Origin: Isoetes taiwanensis | Taxonomy: Eukaryota; Streptophyta; Lycopodiopsida; Isoetales; Isoetaceae | Length of the DNA stretch: 64,000 nucleotides | Reading direction: 5' to 3' | NCBI GenBank assembly: GCA_021234155.1 | Contig: JAJEKV010000106.1 | Span: forward strand, 1,007,002-1,071,001 | Part shown: piece after piece, positions 1 through 11,891 of the stretch | How the letters are laid out: every line of letters begins with the position of its first letter | Numbering within the stretch: position 1 is the stretch's first letter | Translations under genes and position numbers: made by a program | Notes under the pieces: generated by a model | Told to the model about the DNA's origin: nothing | The model's input: only the letters and a program-made list of their open reading frames with translations | Databases searched by the model: none

Positions 1-435
1 GCACTTTTCCCAACTGACTTTGAGAACAAGACACTCTGTCCCCCAGATGAAGTTCCTGACAACCCTGACGAGAAGTTGCACCTTTGACTGTAGAGCCAAC
101 ATGAACTCTAGCCATATACACATGGGTGCTACTTAAAACTGACTTAACCACAACGATTCGTCCTGCCATGGAAAGCTTCGCTGTGGATCACCAGAAAAGG
201 TGCTTTTCCAAGCCCTTATTCACTGCCTCCCACGCATCTCCTGATGAGATATGAACACCTACAGGGATACCAAGAAGTTTGGTTGCTTTACCATGGGGAA
301 GGATCTTCCATGGATAGGCAGTTACACATGGGGGAACTGGAGAGTCCGATGCCCATAGTACTGTGCACTTCTGCCAACCCACAAAAATATCAGACGCTAA
401 GGAAAAAGAATCCAACAAGGACATTTGCCTTTTAA
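1..435 (-). pseudogene. LINE (L1-type) reverse transcriptase, C-terminal fragment
   Basis: Read on the minus strand, this stretch encodes a peptide of the type that follows the polymerase core in plant L1-type ORF2: a K-LLGIPVG segment, then W-AVNKGLEKHLFW, then KLSMAGRIVVVKSVL. The G-P-G, LS-AGR and VL pattern is the usual landmark of this region. The fragment runs off the left edge of the window and has no start codon or polymerase core here. It lies on the 3' side of the next LINE fragment (1,198-2,285) but carries a more N-terminal part of ORF2, so it is a separate insertion or a rearranged copy. Assignment is by motif recognition only. Confidence 0.6.
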
Positions 436-1082
436 TATTTTATTTTTTATTCTTCCAGCTCATTTCCTTATCCCCATTCATGATCTCTCTCCATCATAAC
501 CATCAATGCCCCTTGAGGACTTCCTATGTGTGAGTCTTCTAACGTTGCATTATTACAAGCATCTTCCTTTGCCCTCAGATCTCATGCCAAGCTTCACGAG
601 AAAAGGAATTTCAAGTTGCAGCTTCAAACCACCCTCTGCAAGTTGCATGCAACTACCCCATATGCACCATGCTCAGATCTCACTCGCGCATCGAACAATT
701 TGGTCTATCTCAAGTGTTGATCACACATGATTGTGCTATTTCATATTCACCTTATAAGTCACATGGCTCGCATTTGGTGTACTTTACTCTGATTGTTGAC
801 CTTGCAAATCTCTTGGATGTGTTCCATAATCCTAAGCAATGGGCCAGATATATGGTTGCTTCTGAGGTCATATGCACAACTCAAAACCTCGATAATTGAG
901 CGTCACAATACACCATGTTCAAATTTAATCACTTAAACAACGTTTCATGATTCTTTAGAGGCAAAGGTAAAATTTGATGGAAATGATTGTATGGTTTTGT
1001 ATTACCATTTGTATACGAATGAAAGTAGATGCAATAACAAATGGATGTCTTTGAGATTAAATACTTAGTATATTTGTTGATG
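436..1082. other. No gene seen
   Basis: AT-rich sequence without a convincing reading frame, RNA gene or element boundary. Short open frames overlap one another and have no recognisable domains. Confidence 0.5.
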
Positions 1083-1162
1083 ATATAACTTTCTTGTGGA
1101 GGTGGTCTGGATAATAAAGCTAATATAACTTTCTTGTGGAGGTGGTCTGGATAATAAAGCTA
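1083..1162. repeat. 40-bp tandem duplication (2 copies)
   Basis: Two consecutive, visually identical 40-bp units, each beginning ATATAACTTTCTTGTGGAGG, start at 1,083 and 1,123. Nothing suggests coding function. Confidence 0.9.
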
Positions 1163-1197
1163 TTGATATTATTTACACAGGGATAGAATAGTCTTTT

Positions 1198-2285
1198 AAA
1201 AAAAAAAAAATTGTTTTTTTGAAGGACGTCAAACTTTATTGAAACTCCAAGCCAAAAGCCAGATACAAATGCACAGGCGGGAATAAAACCTCAGAGAACA
1301 ATCATGATCCACTGAGTAGAACCATCAGCCTATGCATAAGACAACACACTCAAATGGAGCTCAAATATCAACTGTCGCTTGGCAGGAGCAAGCGAAGAGG
1401 AAGGAAGGAAGGAAGGAAGTTTATTTTAACGTCCACGGAGGAATGGTAGGTCTTAGCCATTCTAGCTTGTGCGTCCTAGAGGACAACTGCAAGAGGAATA
1501 TCCAAACCCTGAAAGACACACAATCTTCTGCGCTTCCAGATGGACCACAACAACCATCCTGATACTAAATGAAATGCTTGGCTCCGCAACTTATTCCAAG
1601 TATCCGAATAAATAGCCAGGAGCATTTGCTAACTTGTCAATGTCATATGAAAAAGAGAAAGCAGCCAAGACCAAACAGGCTGGAGATGATCACATAAAAA
1701 GAAACAATGCTCAATAATCTCGTTCCTTTGCTTGCACAGTGGGCAGAATGCTGACACTTGAGGATCAAATCTGTGGACAAGCACATTCACACGAGGGCAT
1801 CTGTAAAGAATCTGCCACCAAAGCACAACCACCTTAGGATGAAGTAGTTTACCCCAAGCCCAAGTCCATATACATCTCCAACTAGGAGGCGGGAGCTAAA
1901 GGTACCACTTAGTGGATGGCGGAAGGATATCACCATTGACAGGCAGCCTATACATAGAGTTCACAAGCCTACGCTCGTGAACACTCTGGTGGAAAATCCA
2001 CATGCACCCTTCAATAGGCCTCTGGAGCAACCAACGGCAGAGTACTAGCAACCTTTTGCCAAATAGGTCTGTCCCATCGAGATAATAAGAATTTTGTTTG
2101 AAAGATTTGCCATGTCGCTAACTGGCCAGAATCATACCATGCCGCAATTGTCAAGATTCCTACTAACCTCCAACGTCGTTGAGTTAATGGATGAACTAAG
2201 GCACAAAGCCACACAAAAAAAAAAGGTAGCTTTGATGGCTCTAAAGCCACACAAAAAATTCTTCTTTGATTACGAACCTATATAA
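1198..2285 (-). mobile_element. L1-type LINE 3' fragment with zf-RVT domain
   Basis: On the minus strand the segment 2,250-2,011 encodes the linker found between RT and the C-terminal zinc finger of plant LINEs (FQTKFLLSRWDRPIWQK). Segment 1,832-1,629 then encodes the zinc-binding domain itself, with CPLC followed by EHCFFLCDHLQPVW. Stops separate the pieces, so the gene is dead. The 3' end lies near 1,198-1,215, where plus-strand A and T runs correspond to a minus-strand poly(A)-like end, next to a GAAGGACGTCAAACTTTATT segment. A second non-LTR 3' end (1,391-1,446) is embedded here. Confidence 0.7.
1391..1446 (-). mobile_element. Non-LTR 3' end with (TTCC)n tail
   Basis: On the minus strand the sequence reads CCTCCGTGGACGTTAAAAT, then a short AT stretch, then (CTTCC/TTCC) repeats. 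It matches, with few changes, the 3' end of the full LINE at 30,017-30,055. This is a fragment of the same tail module embedded in another LINE. Confidence 0.75.
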
Positions 2286-3019
2286 AGCAGTTTGAATATT
2301 TGGATGCTACCATTTTTTTTTTAATCATCATCCAATAAATTGACATGGGCACGTTGATGGTTTAAAAAAAAAAGGAGACAAAAAGATATGTGGCCAATTC
2401 TAATTGATCTTAGAATGTTGTAGTTTTTGCCCACGAACTTGCTAAAATGCTTACATCCTTTTACAATATTCGTGTTTCTACTCTTCTATAGTAGAACAAA
2501 GTATGCTCAATTATCATAATGCAGTTGCTACAAGGCAAACCGTTAGTCATTCTATATCCCGGCAATTTATTTGGCTAGTCATTATATATCCAGGCAATTT
2601 ATTTGGCTAGTGGTGTTTGAAAGACTGATTAATAACTTGTACTTCAATTAGCTACCCTTCAGATGGTTTGGCATTTTGTATATTTTAAGATAGATAGATA
2701 TGACCATGCATATATCTCACATGACAAAAATGAGATTACGTATGCACATAACCTTTACGAAACAATAAATCAACTCAACTTCAAACTTACTTCAATCATA
2801 AAGTTGCAGACTTCACTAGGATATCTCGCAACAAAATAGCTTTGACATTCTCTGTTACTTGCTTCACCTTCAAGACAACCGGCAATGAGATATAAAACCC
2901 TGTAGAAATATGCATGGTCATTTGGACACTAATAATTAACAATGTTCTATACTCTAAACAACCATTTTCTTTGAAAATGGTTCCTTCTATCTAGATGGCA
3001 ACCCTTCCTGTGAGAGCAC
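2286..3019. other. No gene; one small tandem repeat
   Basis: AT-rich spacer. The only structure seen is a 32-bp tandem duplication at 2,545-2,608, ending in GGCAATTTATTTGGCT in both copies. Confidence 0.5.
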
Positions 3020-3320
3020 TGTTAACCACCTAGTGGTTAACATTGTGCACATGTTAGGTGTCAGTGGTGGCAGCACTTGGTATGTTTAGGTTAGCACAAG
3101 TGTACATCTTAGATTTAGCTAGATGTAGAGCTCAGATTTGCGGTCTAGATTATATTAGACCAGAGCCCCTTCAGATGTATTTAGATTTGATCTCATATTT
3201 GGAGAGCCTCATTTGGTGCATATTTTTCATGTTCGTTGTACATACTTGTCTCTTTGTTCTTGTTTCATGATCTTGAGCATGGGAGGCATCTCGACCATCC
3301 AGTTGCCATACTACCCCCAT
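3020..3320 (+). mobile_element. Diverged solo LTR, same family as the 48-52 kb element
   Basis: The segment starts with a 23-bp palindrome beginning TGTTAACCAC and follows, with many substitutions, the reverse complement of the 353-bp LTRs at 47,985 and 50,674: the CATGTTAGGTGTCAGTGGTG block, the GCTCAGATTTGCGGTCTA block and the TTTGGAGAGCCTCA block appear in the same order. Similarity fades after about 3,310, so the 3' end is eroded. No internal region or partner LTR lies nearby, which fits a solo LTR. It is clearly older than the 48-52 kb copy. Confidence 0.8.
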
Positions 3321-5270
3321 CAATTTTCTATTATATCATGAACCACATTCTTGTCGCTCTAGCTCGTCCATCCTTGCCACATTACCACTTTCAAAGGTCT
3401 AACACCTGGTGTCTAAGTGTATCCTAATACAGGTATATAATTAGACAATAGATGCTCGATGATATGAAAATGATCTTTGCATATGCTCAATCATGGCCCT
3501 AGTCTTTTGAGCTAAATTGTAAGAAACACCTCTCAAATTTTAGCTGAGAAGGAGCAAAAGAGTGGCCATTCTTGTCAAGGATACGTGGTTATAATTTTTA
3601 GTAGGGTTATTTAAGGGTGCCACACCACTTACAACAATTAAGAGAATACTATTTTCGTGGATTGATTCTCCAATACTGGCTAAACAATTAAAAATTATCA
3701 ACAAATTATGATGTGGAGCACTTCCCAAACGTGAATGTTATTTGGATAAGTAGTTTAATCTAGGTTTTGCTTGTTTACTCTGGTGGAATCCCTAAGGTAA
3801 ACAAGGAAAAGTTGTTCCAAGTAGCTTCCCATGTAATAAACCAGGGAATAAATTATTAATCGCATATTTCTTATTAGCCAGAATGACTTTAGCTAAACTT
3901 GCTCGATATTAATCCCAAAACTAAACTCCACACATTTTTCCTCTCATACTTTCTAGCGTTTAACTAAACTAATCCAAACATCAACCCAAAAATTTCTATG
4001 GTGTGGCCAACAGAAAATATTAAGCCAAATTACTGTACTTTTTTTCAATATATTCCATTTATTTTGGTCATTTTCTTTGTGAAAACATTCTAAAATAATG
4101 CTAAATTAATTTATAATGCTAGAAACTAAACTAATAATCATATATTTCATATAAACTAGAATGATGTTAGCTAAACTGGTCTGAAATTCATTCTAAGAGT
4201 CTCTATGGTTTAGCTAAACAATACAAAATTTCACTCTCTTACTTTCTAGCATTTGGCTACTAATTCAATCTTGCAGCAGAGTGTTCTTTCTTCCAAGCTC
4301 GGCTTCTAATGATTCTAAATACCTTGCTGTGTTGCTCAACTGCTCTTTTATTGCATGAATCTTGCATGTTCTCTGTTAAATGATATTAAAAAATGGTTGG
4401 GGCCGAAACAGGCTTACGAATCTGGCTTCAAACATGACATTCAAGAAAATGGAATCCAGGTTTGATTTGTTCTTTTTGCTTACTCTGTTATCTTACAATG
4501 GCTATTCTTGGAGTGAAGGTCCTTCGGGATTTGACATGTCGAGAAGCCGAGTTACTCCATATCATGACAAGAATCAGGGTTAGAAACCTTGGAACCCTTC
4601 CTGATTCATATACATTGCATGTTGGAGTATGGGGTTTGATGTCCAGCTTTTACATTTTGATTGATTGATACACATGTTGCTGAATGGAATTGATTTAGTT
4701 CCCTTTTTGGAAAAATTTGAACATGCCAAGGTAGATAAAGCAACTATAATTGTGTCTGAGATGTGAATCTATGGTTTGATAAACTTTTTGTTTGTGTTGT
4801 TGCAATGAAGAGGGGCACAAATCTATGCTGAATTTCTTCGGGGTAGTGTCCCCTGTGACTATATGACAGAATGCATTCAGATAGTGAAGTATCATAGTCA
4901 TTATGACCCTTAGACCCAAACCTTGCTTGCTTCTCTTACGTTTTGTTTATACTACATGCAGGGACAGGAGTATTACGGTGCATATAAAAGGCAAAAGCCC
5001 AGTTAGGAATAAATGAACAAGAAGTTAATGATGTTAATGCGCATGCAACATCTATGCTACTCAGGGGTACAAAGCAATAATGAAAACTTTTGGGCCAAAT
5101 TCTAAGATAAAATTGTAATTCAAAGCTGAGATATAATTTTGTGAAAGGAAGGTGATCAATGTTATGTTTCTACAAAGTCAATGATTGATCATTAGTAGGC
5201 GCCTCAGGAGAGAAACTTCCACCTTGGATACTGGATTATGCCACGTGTCTGGAGTACGACACTGATAGCC
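3321..5270. other. Intergenic; diverged direct repeats, no gene
   Basis: There is no recognisable coding sequence. Two diverged direct repeats of about 130-140 bp lie at about 3,846-3,975 and 4,127-4,262; they share AGAATGAC/TG-TTAGCTAAACT and CTTTCTAGC blocks. Open frames around 4,380-4,670 have no identifiable domain. The right edge abuts the truncated gypsy integrase. Confidence 0.45.
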
Positions 5271-5906
5271 CTAATTGATCATGAAAGGAGACATCTTTGA
5301 GGACTCCTGTCTAGTAGTGTTATAGACGAATTCTACCAAATGGATGTAATCCGCCCATTGAGATTGCTTGTTCCAGACATAGTTACGTAGCATATCCTCA
5401 ATTACGCGATTGATACGCTCTGTTTGACCATCTGTCTGCAGATGATAAGCCGTGCTCATGGCAAGCTTAGTTTGAATAGTGCTAAAGAAATCCTTCCAGA
5501 ATGCACTAACAAACTTAGGATCCCGGTCCGATATAATGGTACGGGGCATCCCATGCAGACGAAACACCTCCTTGGTAAACAGCAAGGCGGTATCCAATGC
5601 AGTGTCCGTGGTACGACATGGCAAAAAATGTGCCATCTTAGAAAGTTTGTCGATCACTACCATTAAGGCATCAAACCCTCTTAAGGTGCGCTGAAGTCCC
5701 ACGATAAAATCCATGGTAATAACTTCCCATTTTGCATTGGGGATATCTAGGGGTTGCAACTCCCCTGGAATACGCAACTGCTCAGCCTTTGTTTGCTGAC
5801 AGATTTGGCATTGCTTAATGTACCTGGCAATGTGCTTCTTCATTCCTGGCCCGAAATAGCTGGAGCGGATTTTGAAATATGTCTTCATAAATCCTGCATG
5901 CCCCAC
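5271..5906 (-). pseudogene. Ty3/gypsy integrase region
   Basis: About 211 residues on the minus strand. The zinc-binding part is visible as C-x2-C (CQICQQTK). The catalytic core follows, with D in ITMDFIVGL, D in TIISDRDPKF and E in the TDGQTERINR block, giving the D, D, E triad of retroelement integrases. The N-terminal histidine pair is mostly outside the open stretch, and the frame ends at 5,271 before any chromodomain. It lies downstream of the RNase H segment in the same element and is separated from it by frame disruptions. Confidence 0.9.
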
Positions 5907-6141
5907 TATAGAACTGTTATGTGTATCATGGAGAATGAGCTTACGAACTCCTGATGTCTCGGTAACACATAACTTATCCTTATAATAGAGGAGCTCAGTT
6001 TCCTTCTTATAATGGCAGAAGGTCTCCCTCTCCTTATCCGTTCTGGCTTCCTGACTTTGCCATATCTCATGGAATTCTGGGTCTATGGGAAGAGCCTGCT
6101 GTATCTACTTCCCAAACTCACTGGAGAGTGTGGATACATCA

Positions 6142-6612
6142 TTACAATGCGTTCAGTGTCCAATGGATGTCTGGAAAGGCGTCAACAACAACATTATGCT
6201 TCCCCGCCTTATAAATGACCTCAAAATCATATTCCTCAAGGAATTCCATCCATCGTCTTTGCCTCAAGTTGAGGTGAGGTTGCATGAATATGTATTGGAG
6301 GCTTTGATGATCAGTATCTAACTGGAATCGTCTTCCAAGTAAATAGTGCCTCCAAATGCGCAAGGCACGCACAACCGCGAGCAATTCTTGATCATGCGTG
6401 GGGTATCGCTGTTCTGCATCATTCATCTTTCTAGAATCATAGGTGATAACCCGACCTTCTTGCATTAACACTCCACTGATAGCTATCTTACTAGCATCCG
6501 TGGCAACCCACTTATCCTTCTGGGGATCTGGCAAGGTGAGAACCGGGACTATTGTCAAAGCATCCTTCAATGATTGAAATCTGGATTGAAATGTATCCTT
6601 CCAATGTGCCAT
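6142..6612 (-). pseudogene. Ty3/gypsy RNase H region
   Basis: This minus-strand stretch of about 156 residues carries a gypsy RNase H: VATDASKIAISGVLMQ, then YDSRKMNDAEQRYPTHDQEL, then LDTDHQSL. The acidic residues of these three blocks match the expected active-site positions. The block that is usually VADALSR reads VVDAFPD here. The adjoining RT is in another frame. Confidence 0.9.
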
Positions 6613-6647
6613 CCAATCCTTAACCTTTTCATGCTTGGTTAGGTCTG

Positions 6648-7134
6648 TTAAAGGCGCAGCGAGCTTGGCAAAGTCTTTGACGAACTTGCTATATAATAAC
6701 CTGCCAAGCCTAAGAAGCTGCGAACTTCAGATACATTGGTTGGAATTGGCCAGTCTTTTACTGCTTCAATCTTGGCAGGATCTGTGGCTATCCCTTTCGC
6801 AGACACAATATATCCCAGGTAATCGACCTTAGTGGTTGCAAACCGACACTTGAAGAACTTGGCATAGAGTTGGTGGCGAATGAGTTTCTGCAAGGCCAAC
6901 CGAAGATGACGTTCATGGTCATCTAAGGTCTTACTGTATATGAGGATATCATCAAAGAATATGATGACAAAGTCATCAAGATATTCATGGAAGACATCAT
7001 TCATGAGCCTCATGAAGGTAGCCAGGGCGTTAGTCAAGCCAAAGGGCATCACAGTAAACTCATAATACTCATACCGCATTCGAAAAGCAGACTTGTGAAT
7101 GTTAGCTTCTGGTGATATCCCGAACGAAGGCAAT
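6648..7134 (-). pseudogene. Ty3/gypsy reverse transcriptase, C-terminal part
   Basis: The minus-strand peptide includes [20 protein letters not shown], the catalytic FFDDIL (the usual Y/F-x-D-D box), the HLRLAL segment and the [13 protein letters not shown] thumb motif. The upstream RSGYHQ segment is present in a different frame next to the insertion point at 7,135, so there is a frameshift as well as the TRIM-like insertion. Confidence 0.9.
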
Positions 7135-8747
7135 CTTTGTGTAACGTTCCTAACCGACATCCAACTGGGCAAAACCGTCTAGATGTTTATGAGTAGTCGC
7201 TTCTACCATTTATGCCCCAATCCTTAGAATTTTACCATAGTTAGACAATTATTCAAACAATGCATACTCTTACTACTTATGATTATTCTGCTCAGCTCTT
7301 CATGCTCCGATCTCCTCTGCTGCTAAGCTCAAATGCAACCCAATTCCATCCATGAGTACTTAGCTGCTTTATATTAGGACATGCAAACAAATTGATAAAA
7401 GCAGCTAATACAAGACCAATAAGATAAAGCACAAAATACAAAATGACAAAAACATAACATGAATACAAAATGGCATTGGAGAGTTCGGTGCCGACCAGAT
7501 CCAATTCAATTCTGCCTTTTCTAAACTTTCCATGCTGAATCAGTGCTTCTCATGTAATATTCAGCCATTCTTGACTTAGAATCAACCCTTACAGAGATGT
7601 TTCCAATCATTGATTACCTTCTCTAGCGTTTATGAGTCTCCAACAAATTCATACACCTAAGAATTTCTTCGCGGATAGACCTCTGGACCCCTTGCAATTG
7701 ATTTAGTCCAAATTAGAGTGCATTGATTAGCATGTAGCTTATATAGCTATTGGTGAATCAGTTCATAAGTGTCTCCCTTTACAATGAATGTTTTCATCCA
7801 ATGTTGCTCTATAAATCACTCACATAAAGAAAGTATGAATTCCCTTTAATCTAAAGTCCTGCATTACCGACACCTAGTGAAAGTTTGCGCCTTTAATAAA
7901 GTAATATACGCCAAAAATTTTTAGGATCTTCAAACTAGATAACATGAAGTGCAAATCTACGCAAAATAAGTCAAGAAACACTATAGGGGCAGTAGGCCCA
8001 TAATTCATGAAAAATCCAAAAACGTTTTTCACCTCCAGAATAAAATCCAAAAACTATATTCATTAGATCATTACATATGTGCCTCAAAAAATCGTCTTCT
8101 AGCTCCAAGAATTAAACTGCAAACGAACATACATAGTGCAGTCAATTCTGACCCAGCATCACAATTTCTGTCATAACGTTCTCATACGGATGAATTTCGG
8201 CCTGATCAGAACCATTCCAGAAAGCTTACTTGAACATATTTCTAGCAAAAGAAAAATCACATGAAAAGGATCTCGGGTTGCCGAGATATGATGCTTCAAA
8301 TTTTGGGCTCCAAAACTGCCCAGAATTGCTCCCTACCTTTATGCTCTGCAACAATCCTTTCTCCAAAGAGACAAAACCCTAATCTCATGCTGCATCTAAG
8401 CCATGAATATGCATATACGCACATAAATATGTGTATTGACCCATCAGGTGGCCAGGACCGTTACAGTCTCCCCTTCTAAAATTTAACCCATGTCTTCATG
8501 GGTCGATCATTGATTTGGTGAAGCAATTCTCCAACAACTTATAGAATTAATATGCAATGCCAACTTAGTGACAAATTCATACCTCAATATCATCAGGAGT
8601 TGCTCTCGTTGCTTATATGGAGACTTCTCCCTTGAATACTTCTATAGTAACCATGAAGCCTCTGAATACTACTCCTCCTAAGGATAGCATTTCTAGATCT
8701 CTTTGCAATCCATAGATCATAATGTCAACACCCAAGGATCCAACATT

Positions 8748-8759
8748 GCTCTAATACCA
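8748..8759 (-). promoter_or_regulatory. Primer-binding site, initiator tRNA-Met type
   Basis: On the minus strand the sequence two bases after the 5' LTR reads TGGTATTAGAGC, one change from TGGTATCAGAGC, the usual plant initiator-tRNA-Met primer site. It fixes the element's orientation as minus. Confidence 0.8.
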
Positions 8760-8761
8760 AC

Positions 8762-8918
8762 TGTAACGTTCCTAACTGACATGCCCTTAACCAACTGGGT
8801 AAAACCGTCTAGATGTTTATGAGTAGTCGCTTCTACCATTTATGCCGGTGTCTCGGGAACGACCCACATGCACATTCAAGGTTCGAGTACTCGAGCGGTC
8901 TACCATGGGCCCGTTACA
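8762..8918 (-). repeat. 5' LTR of the TRIM-like element (157 bp)
   Basis: Bounded by TGTAACGG (minus strand, position 8,918) and CGTTACA (8,762). About 75 bp of it, including GATGTTTATGAGTAGTCGCT, recurs in the truncated copy at 7,140-7,216. Confidence 0.85.
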
Positions 8919-9107
8919 CTTTGTGAAATATTTAGCCCCTTGTAACTGATCCATTAGATCGTCGGCACGTGGTAAGGCATAGCGATTCTTAATAGTGTGC
9001 TTATTCAGTTGACGATAATCTATGCACATTCTCAAGGTGCCATCCTTTTTCTTCACAAAGAGTATTGGGGCTCGAAAAGGTGAGACACTAGGTCGGATGA
9101 AGCCCAA
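8919..9107 (-). pseudogene. Ty3/gypsy reverse transcriptase, N-terminal part
   Basis: The minus-strand peptide contains [20 protein letters not shown], then [20 protein letters not shown], then [10 protein letters not shown], the standard fingers and palm start of gypsy RT. It breaks off at the TRIM-like insertion and resumes, frameshifted, at 7,134. Confidence 0.9.
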
Positions 9108-9117
9108 TCTGAGGAGC

Positions 9118-9710
9118 TCACTGCTTCTTAAGCTCTGTTAGTTCAGGAGTACTCATTCGATATGGAGCCTTACTAATGGGCTTGGTACTCGGTTCCAAGG
9201 TAATCTCACATTCCACGCTTCTGAATGGTGGCAATCGGTGAATTTCTTCAGGAAAAAAGTCTTGGTACTCCTGAAGCACAACCGCTATTGGTGGAGGCAA
9301 GGTGTCAAGTACTTCGTCTTGTTTGGACTTGGCTTCCACTGAGGCAAGTCGTACCATGCCAATAATCTGAGACTTCTTGTAGCCCTATGCAATTGGCGTA
9401 ATGAGATACATTGCATGATGGAAACAACCGGTTTACCTGCTATGGTCACTCGGGCTCCGTTGGCTGCATCAAAGGTAACTTCTCGCTTCTCGCAATCGAT
9501 GTGGGCCTTGGTGGCAGCCAAGAATTCCATCCCCACAATGAGATCATAGCGACCAATATCCATTATCTCCGCTCCTAGAGCAACAGGTGCTCCTGGCAGC
9601 TGAATATTCAAATTGACGCGTCGACCTCGTGTGTGGCATACAACCCCACTAGCCAACATAACTGGACGTGGCTTGGACTTCAAGGGAGTGAGCTGCAAGG
9701 CCTCTGCCAT
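9118..9710 (-). pseudogene. Ty3/gypsy protease to RT linker
   Basis: Two overlapping minus-strand frames (9,710-9,285 and 9,357-9,118). The first continues the retropepsin with the flap-side motif DLIVGMEFL. The second holds the spacer before RT, including YQDFFPEEIHRLPPFR and the APYRMSTPEL block. A frameshift between the two disables the polyprotein. Confidence 0.8.
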
Positions 9711-10222
9711 TCTAGGAGATGCAAAATTATGCGGCTGCCAGTGTCCATGAGGATAATGAAAGGCTTACAACCTACTTGGCCAACCGTGGAAATGACAGAA
9801 GGCTGATGATTGGTTTGACCCGTTTCAATGGCAGCATAGATATGAGACTCACACGTTATATAGTCAGGCGTGTCATTGTCAGCAGCATCATCTGAATAGT
9901 TTGGGTTCCCTGCACCTTCCCAGTCCATGTCGGCGAGGGCGGACTGCACTGTTTGTGTAATATAGGGGCATTCCTGTATACGGTGCCCCGGGCGAAAACA
10001 CCGATAGCAAGCCTTGTCCCTACGTAACTGTTCCCGAGTCTCCTTGGGAATGGCTTGGAGGATATCTCTAAAAGATCCTGCGGTGTTGGTGGACTTATCC
10101 GGGACTGCAAAGGAGACTTTCTTCTCTGGCCTCTGATATCCGGCCGAGGCGGGAGGCCCCCGGGCAGTAGAATATGCCTTGAGATGTGCTTTTTGGGAGG
10201 AAATTATTGAGTGTTGTGGCAT
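9680..10222 (-). pseudogene. Ty3/gypsy gag C-terminus and protease active site
   Basis: The minus-strand peptide has one CCHC zinc knuckle (CYRCFRPGHRIQEC) and, about 90 residues later, the retropepsin active site ILMDTGS. The main gag (capsid) domain is absent upstream of 10,222, so the element is truncated at its 5' side. Confidence 0.85.
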
Positions 10223-11891
10223 GAACCAGTATTAGACTCGTAAGTTGATATTGCAGGTAAGTCTAATTTCATGAATATGTGGACCTCCAATGTCAACTTA
10301 CTCCAGTATGTGGAGTTCTTACAGAGCACCAGAAGGGCAGCCATGACATGCACCATAACAGGTTACAAGCATAGCTAAAACTGATACATTATCATCAATT
10401 ATGGCGGAGCTGAGATTTGAAAACAATAACCCCAAATGGAGAGGCATTGGCACCTGCCTTTACACTATTGATTTGTTACCAAATCCATTGCAAACTCGTT
10501 TCCCAGATAAGATAATGTACAACAAAAAATACGACAAAAATACAGGGATTATTAGTCTTCCACATGGGAAATCATTGCATCTGTACTTGGCAAAATAACC
10601 AAATTTTGGGGCTACTGGAAACGCATCTGGGAATTCTCTGATGAAGATGCCATAAAGCTTCAAACTTTCAGAATCATTATGGACTGCCTAAAGCCAACTT
10701 CACATTTATAGACAACCTTTATAGGCACGACAAATAAATCACTACCTTTAGCTCCTGTAGCCAGCTGCCGGATTACTCACTTAAAGATCAAAATATCTAT
10801 AAGCATAAAATGAAGCAAGACTGGCTTGTTACCTTTCATTTTGCATTTTACCGCATTACCCAGTTGTCCATTCTCCACGCAATGATCCCTAATATTTGCT
10901 CTTCCTAAAACTCAAGTTTCTGGATAGAGGCATGCAGCCAAACTGGCCTAAATAATTTTTTTATTAGGCTACTTGAACTCAAAATGCATAGAGCACAAAC
11001 ATTAGCAATATATGATTACACATGCACATAGTTTGGGATTTCTAGCTACCAGAATCCAGATGCAGATTCACTGTATTATTTTAATGTCAATTCAATGTAT
11101 GCAAAACCCAGTGAATGAGATGGGAACAACAATCACCAGTTAAGCTAACCTACTCGATCAATCTCATCTATTCAAACCTACTCGATGCAAAATCACATGC
11201 AAGCACTCGGCATCCCAGGTCAGCCTGTTGGAAGGAATGCAAGATTGGAGCTTCGGTCTACATTGCCAGTTAGCCAGTTCAAACATCCGCGATTCAGAAC
11301 GCAGGTGACCGCTAGTTTATAGGGAACAATAGGTTTGGAGCAGTCAACGGCATATCCTAGATATATTCCAGCATATACCTAGAATATGCCAGAAACCCAC
11401 ATAAGCGAGGGTTTTTGCCAACCCAAAAAAAAAAACACAAAACAACAACAAAGGAACACAAATTTTATAAAGCATATTCTTTTTTCCACATTTCATAAAT
11501 CAGCACTCAATAAAACCCATGTCTTTTGTGGTGAGGTGCTACTTCATCAAGTGTGTGGCCCTAAAAAGGCGGACTCTTCCAGAAACCTAGAGAGAGGAGA
11601 AGAATGTCGGAACTGTTTGTGGTACCCTTACCAATGAGCCACCAGATTTAAGAGCAGGTTCTTTTCTCTCTCTGTTTGGATTCCCGTCCAACAATTGAGA
11701 CACGAGTTTTAGTTTTGGTTTATTGATTTGGCAGCTGAAGCACATGAACTGAACATTCCTTCGTTTGATCAATGGGTTCTTCCATCTCTCATTCAAATTC
11801 TGTTTTTAGGGAACTGGCGAGTTCATACAGATTTTATAGCATCTCTACTTGCTGAAGCCTCTGCGTCAGGAAATTGGACATTAAATAACCA
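10223..11891. other. Intergenic, 5' flank of the DnaJ gene
   Basis: No gene is recognised in this 1.7 kb. It must contain the promoter and 5' UTR of the downstream DnaJ gene, but I could not place a convincing TATA box. Small open frames here have no known domain. Confidence 0.5.

Larger units (their letters stand above)
7140..8918 (-). mobile_element. TRIM-like LTR element nested in the gypsy RT
   Basis: This 1,779-bp insertion interrupts the gypsy RT between the FTK and RSGYHQ codons. It is flanked by the direct repeat CTTTG (7,135-7,139 and 8,919-8,923). On the minus strand it starts TGTAACGGGCCC and ends GGAACGTTACA, the TG...CA of an LTR element. The 5' LTR is 8,762-8,918. The 3' copy (7,140-about 7,216) keeps only its terminal 77 bp or so. 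A primer-binding site adjoins the 5' LTR. The internal 1.5 kb has no gag or pol. Small size, a short LTR and absence of coding sequence fit a terminal-repeat retrotransposon in miniature. Confidence 0.85.
5271..10222 (-). mobile_element. Truncated Ty3/gypsy retrotransposon (minus strand), split by a TRIM-like insertion
   Basis: Domains read on the minus strand from 10,222 to 5,271 come in the order gag zinc knuckle, aspartic protease, RT, RNase H, integrase, which is the Ty3/gypsy order (integrase after RNase H). Frameshifts and stops separate the domains. I found no LTR pair: the sequence stops within the integrase C-terminal region at 5,271, and the N-terminal gag is missing above 10,222. 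It is therefore a truncated, inactive copy. A 1,779-bp element with its own 5-bp target duplication interrupts RT at 7,140-8,918. Confidence 0.9.

Noticed and set aside
1-2285. A single LINE spanning both left-edge fragments
   Set aside because: Fragment order is wrong for one minus-strand element: the more N-terminal RT part lies on the 3' side of the zinc-finger part.
5271-10222. Complete Ty3/gypsy element with LTRs
   Set aside because: No direct repeat pair flanks it. The repeat at 7,140 and 8,762 belongs to the nested TRIM-like element, as shown by CTTTG and the primer site.
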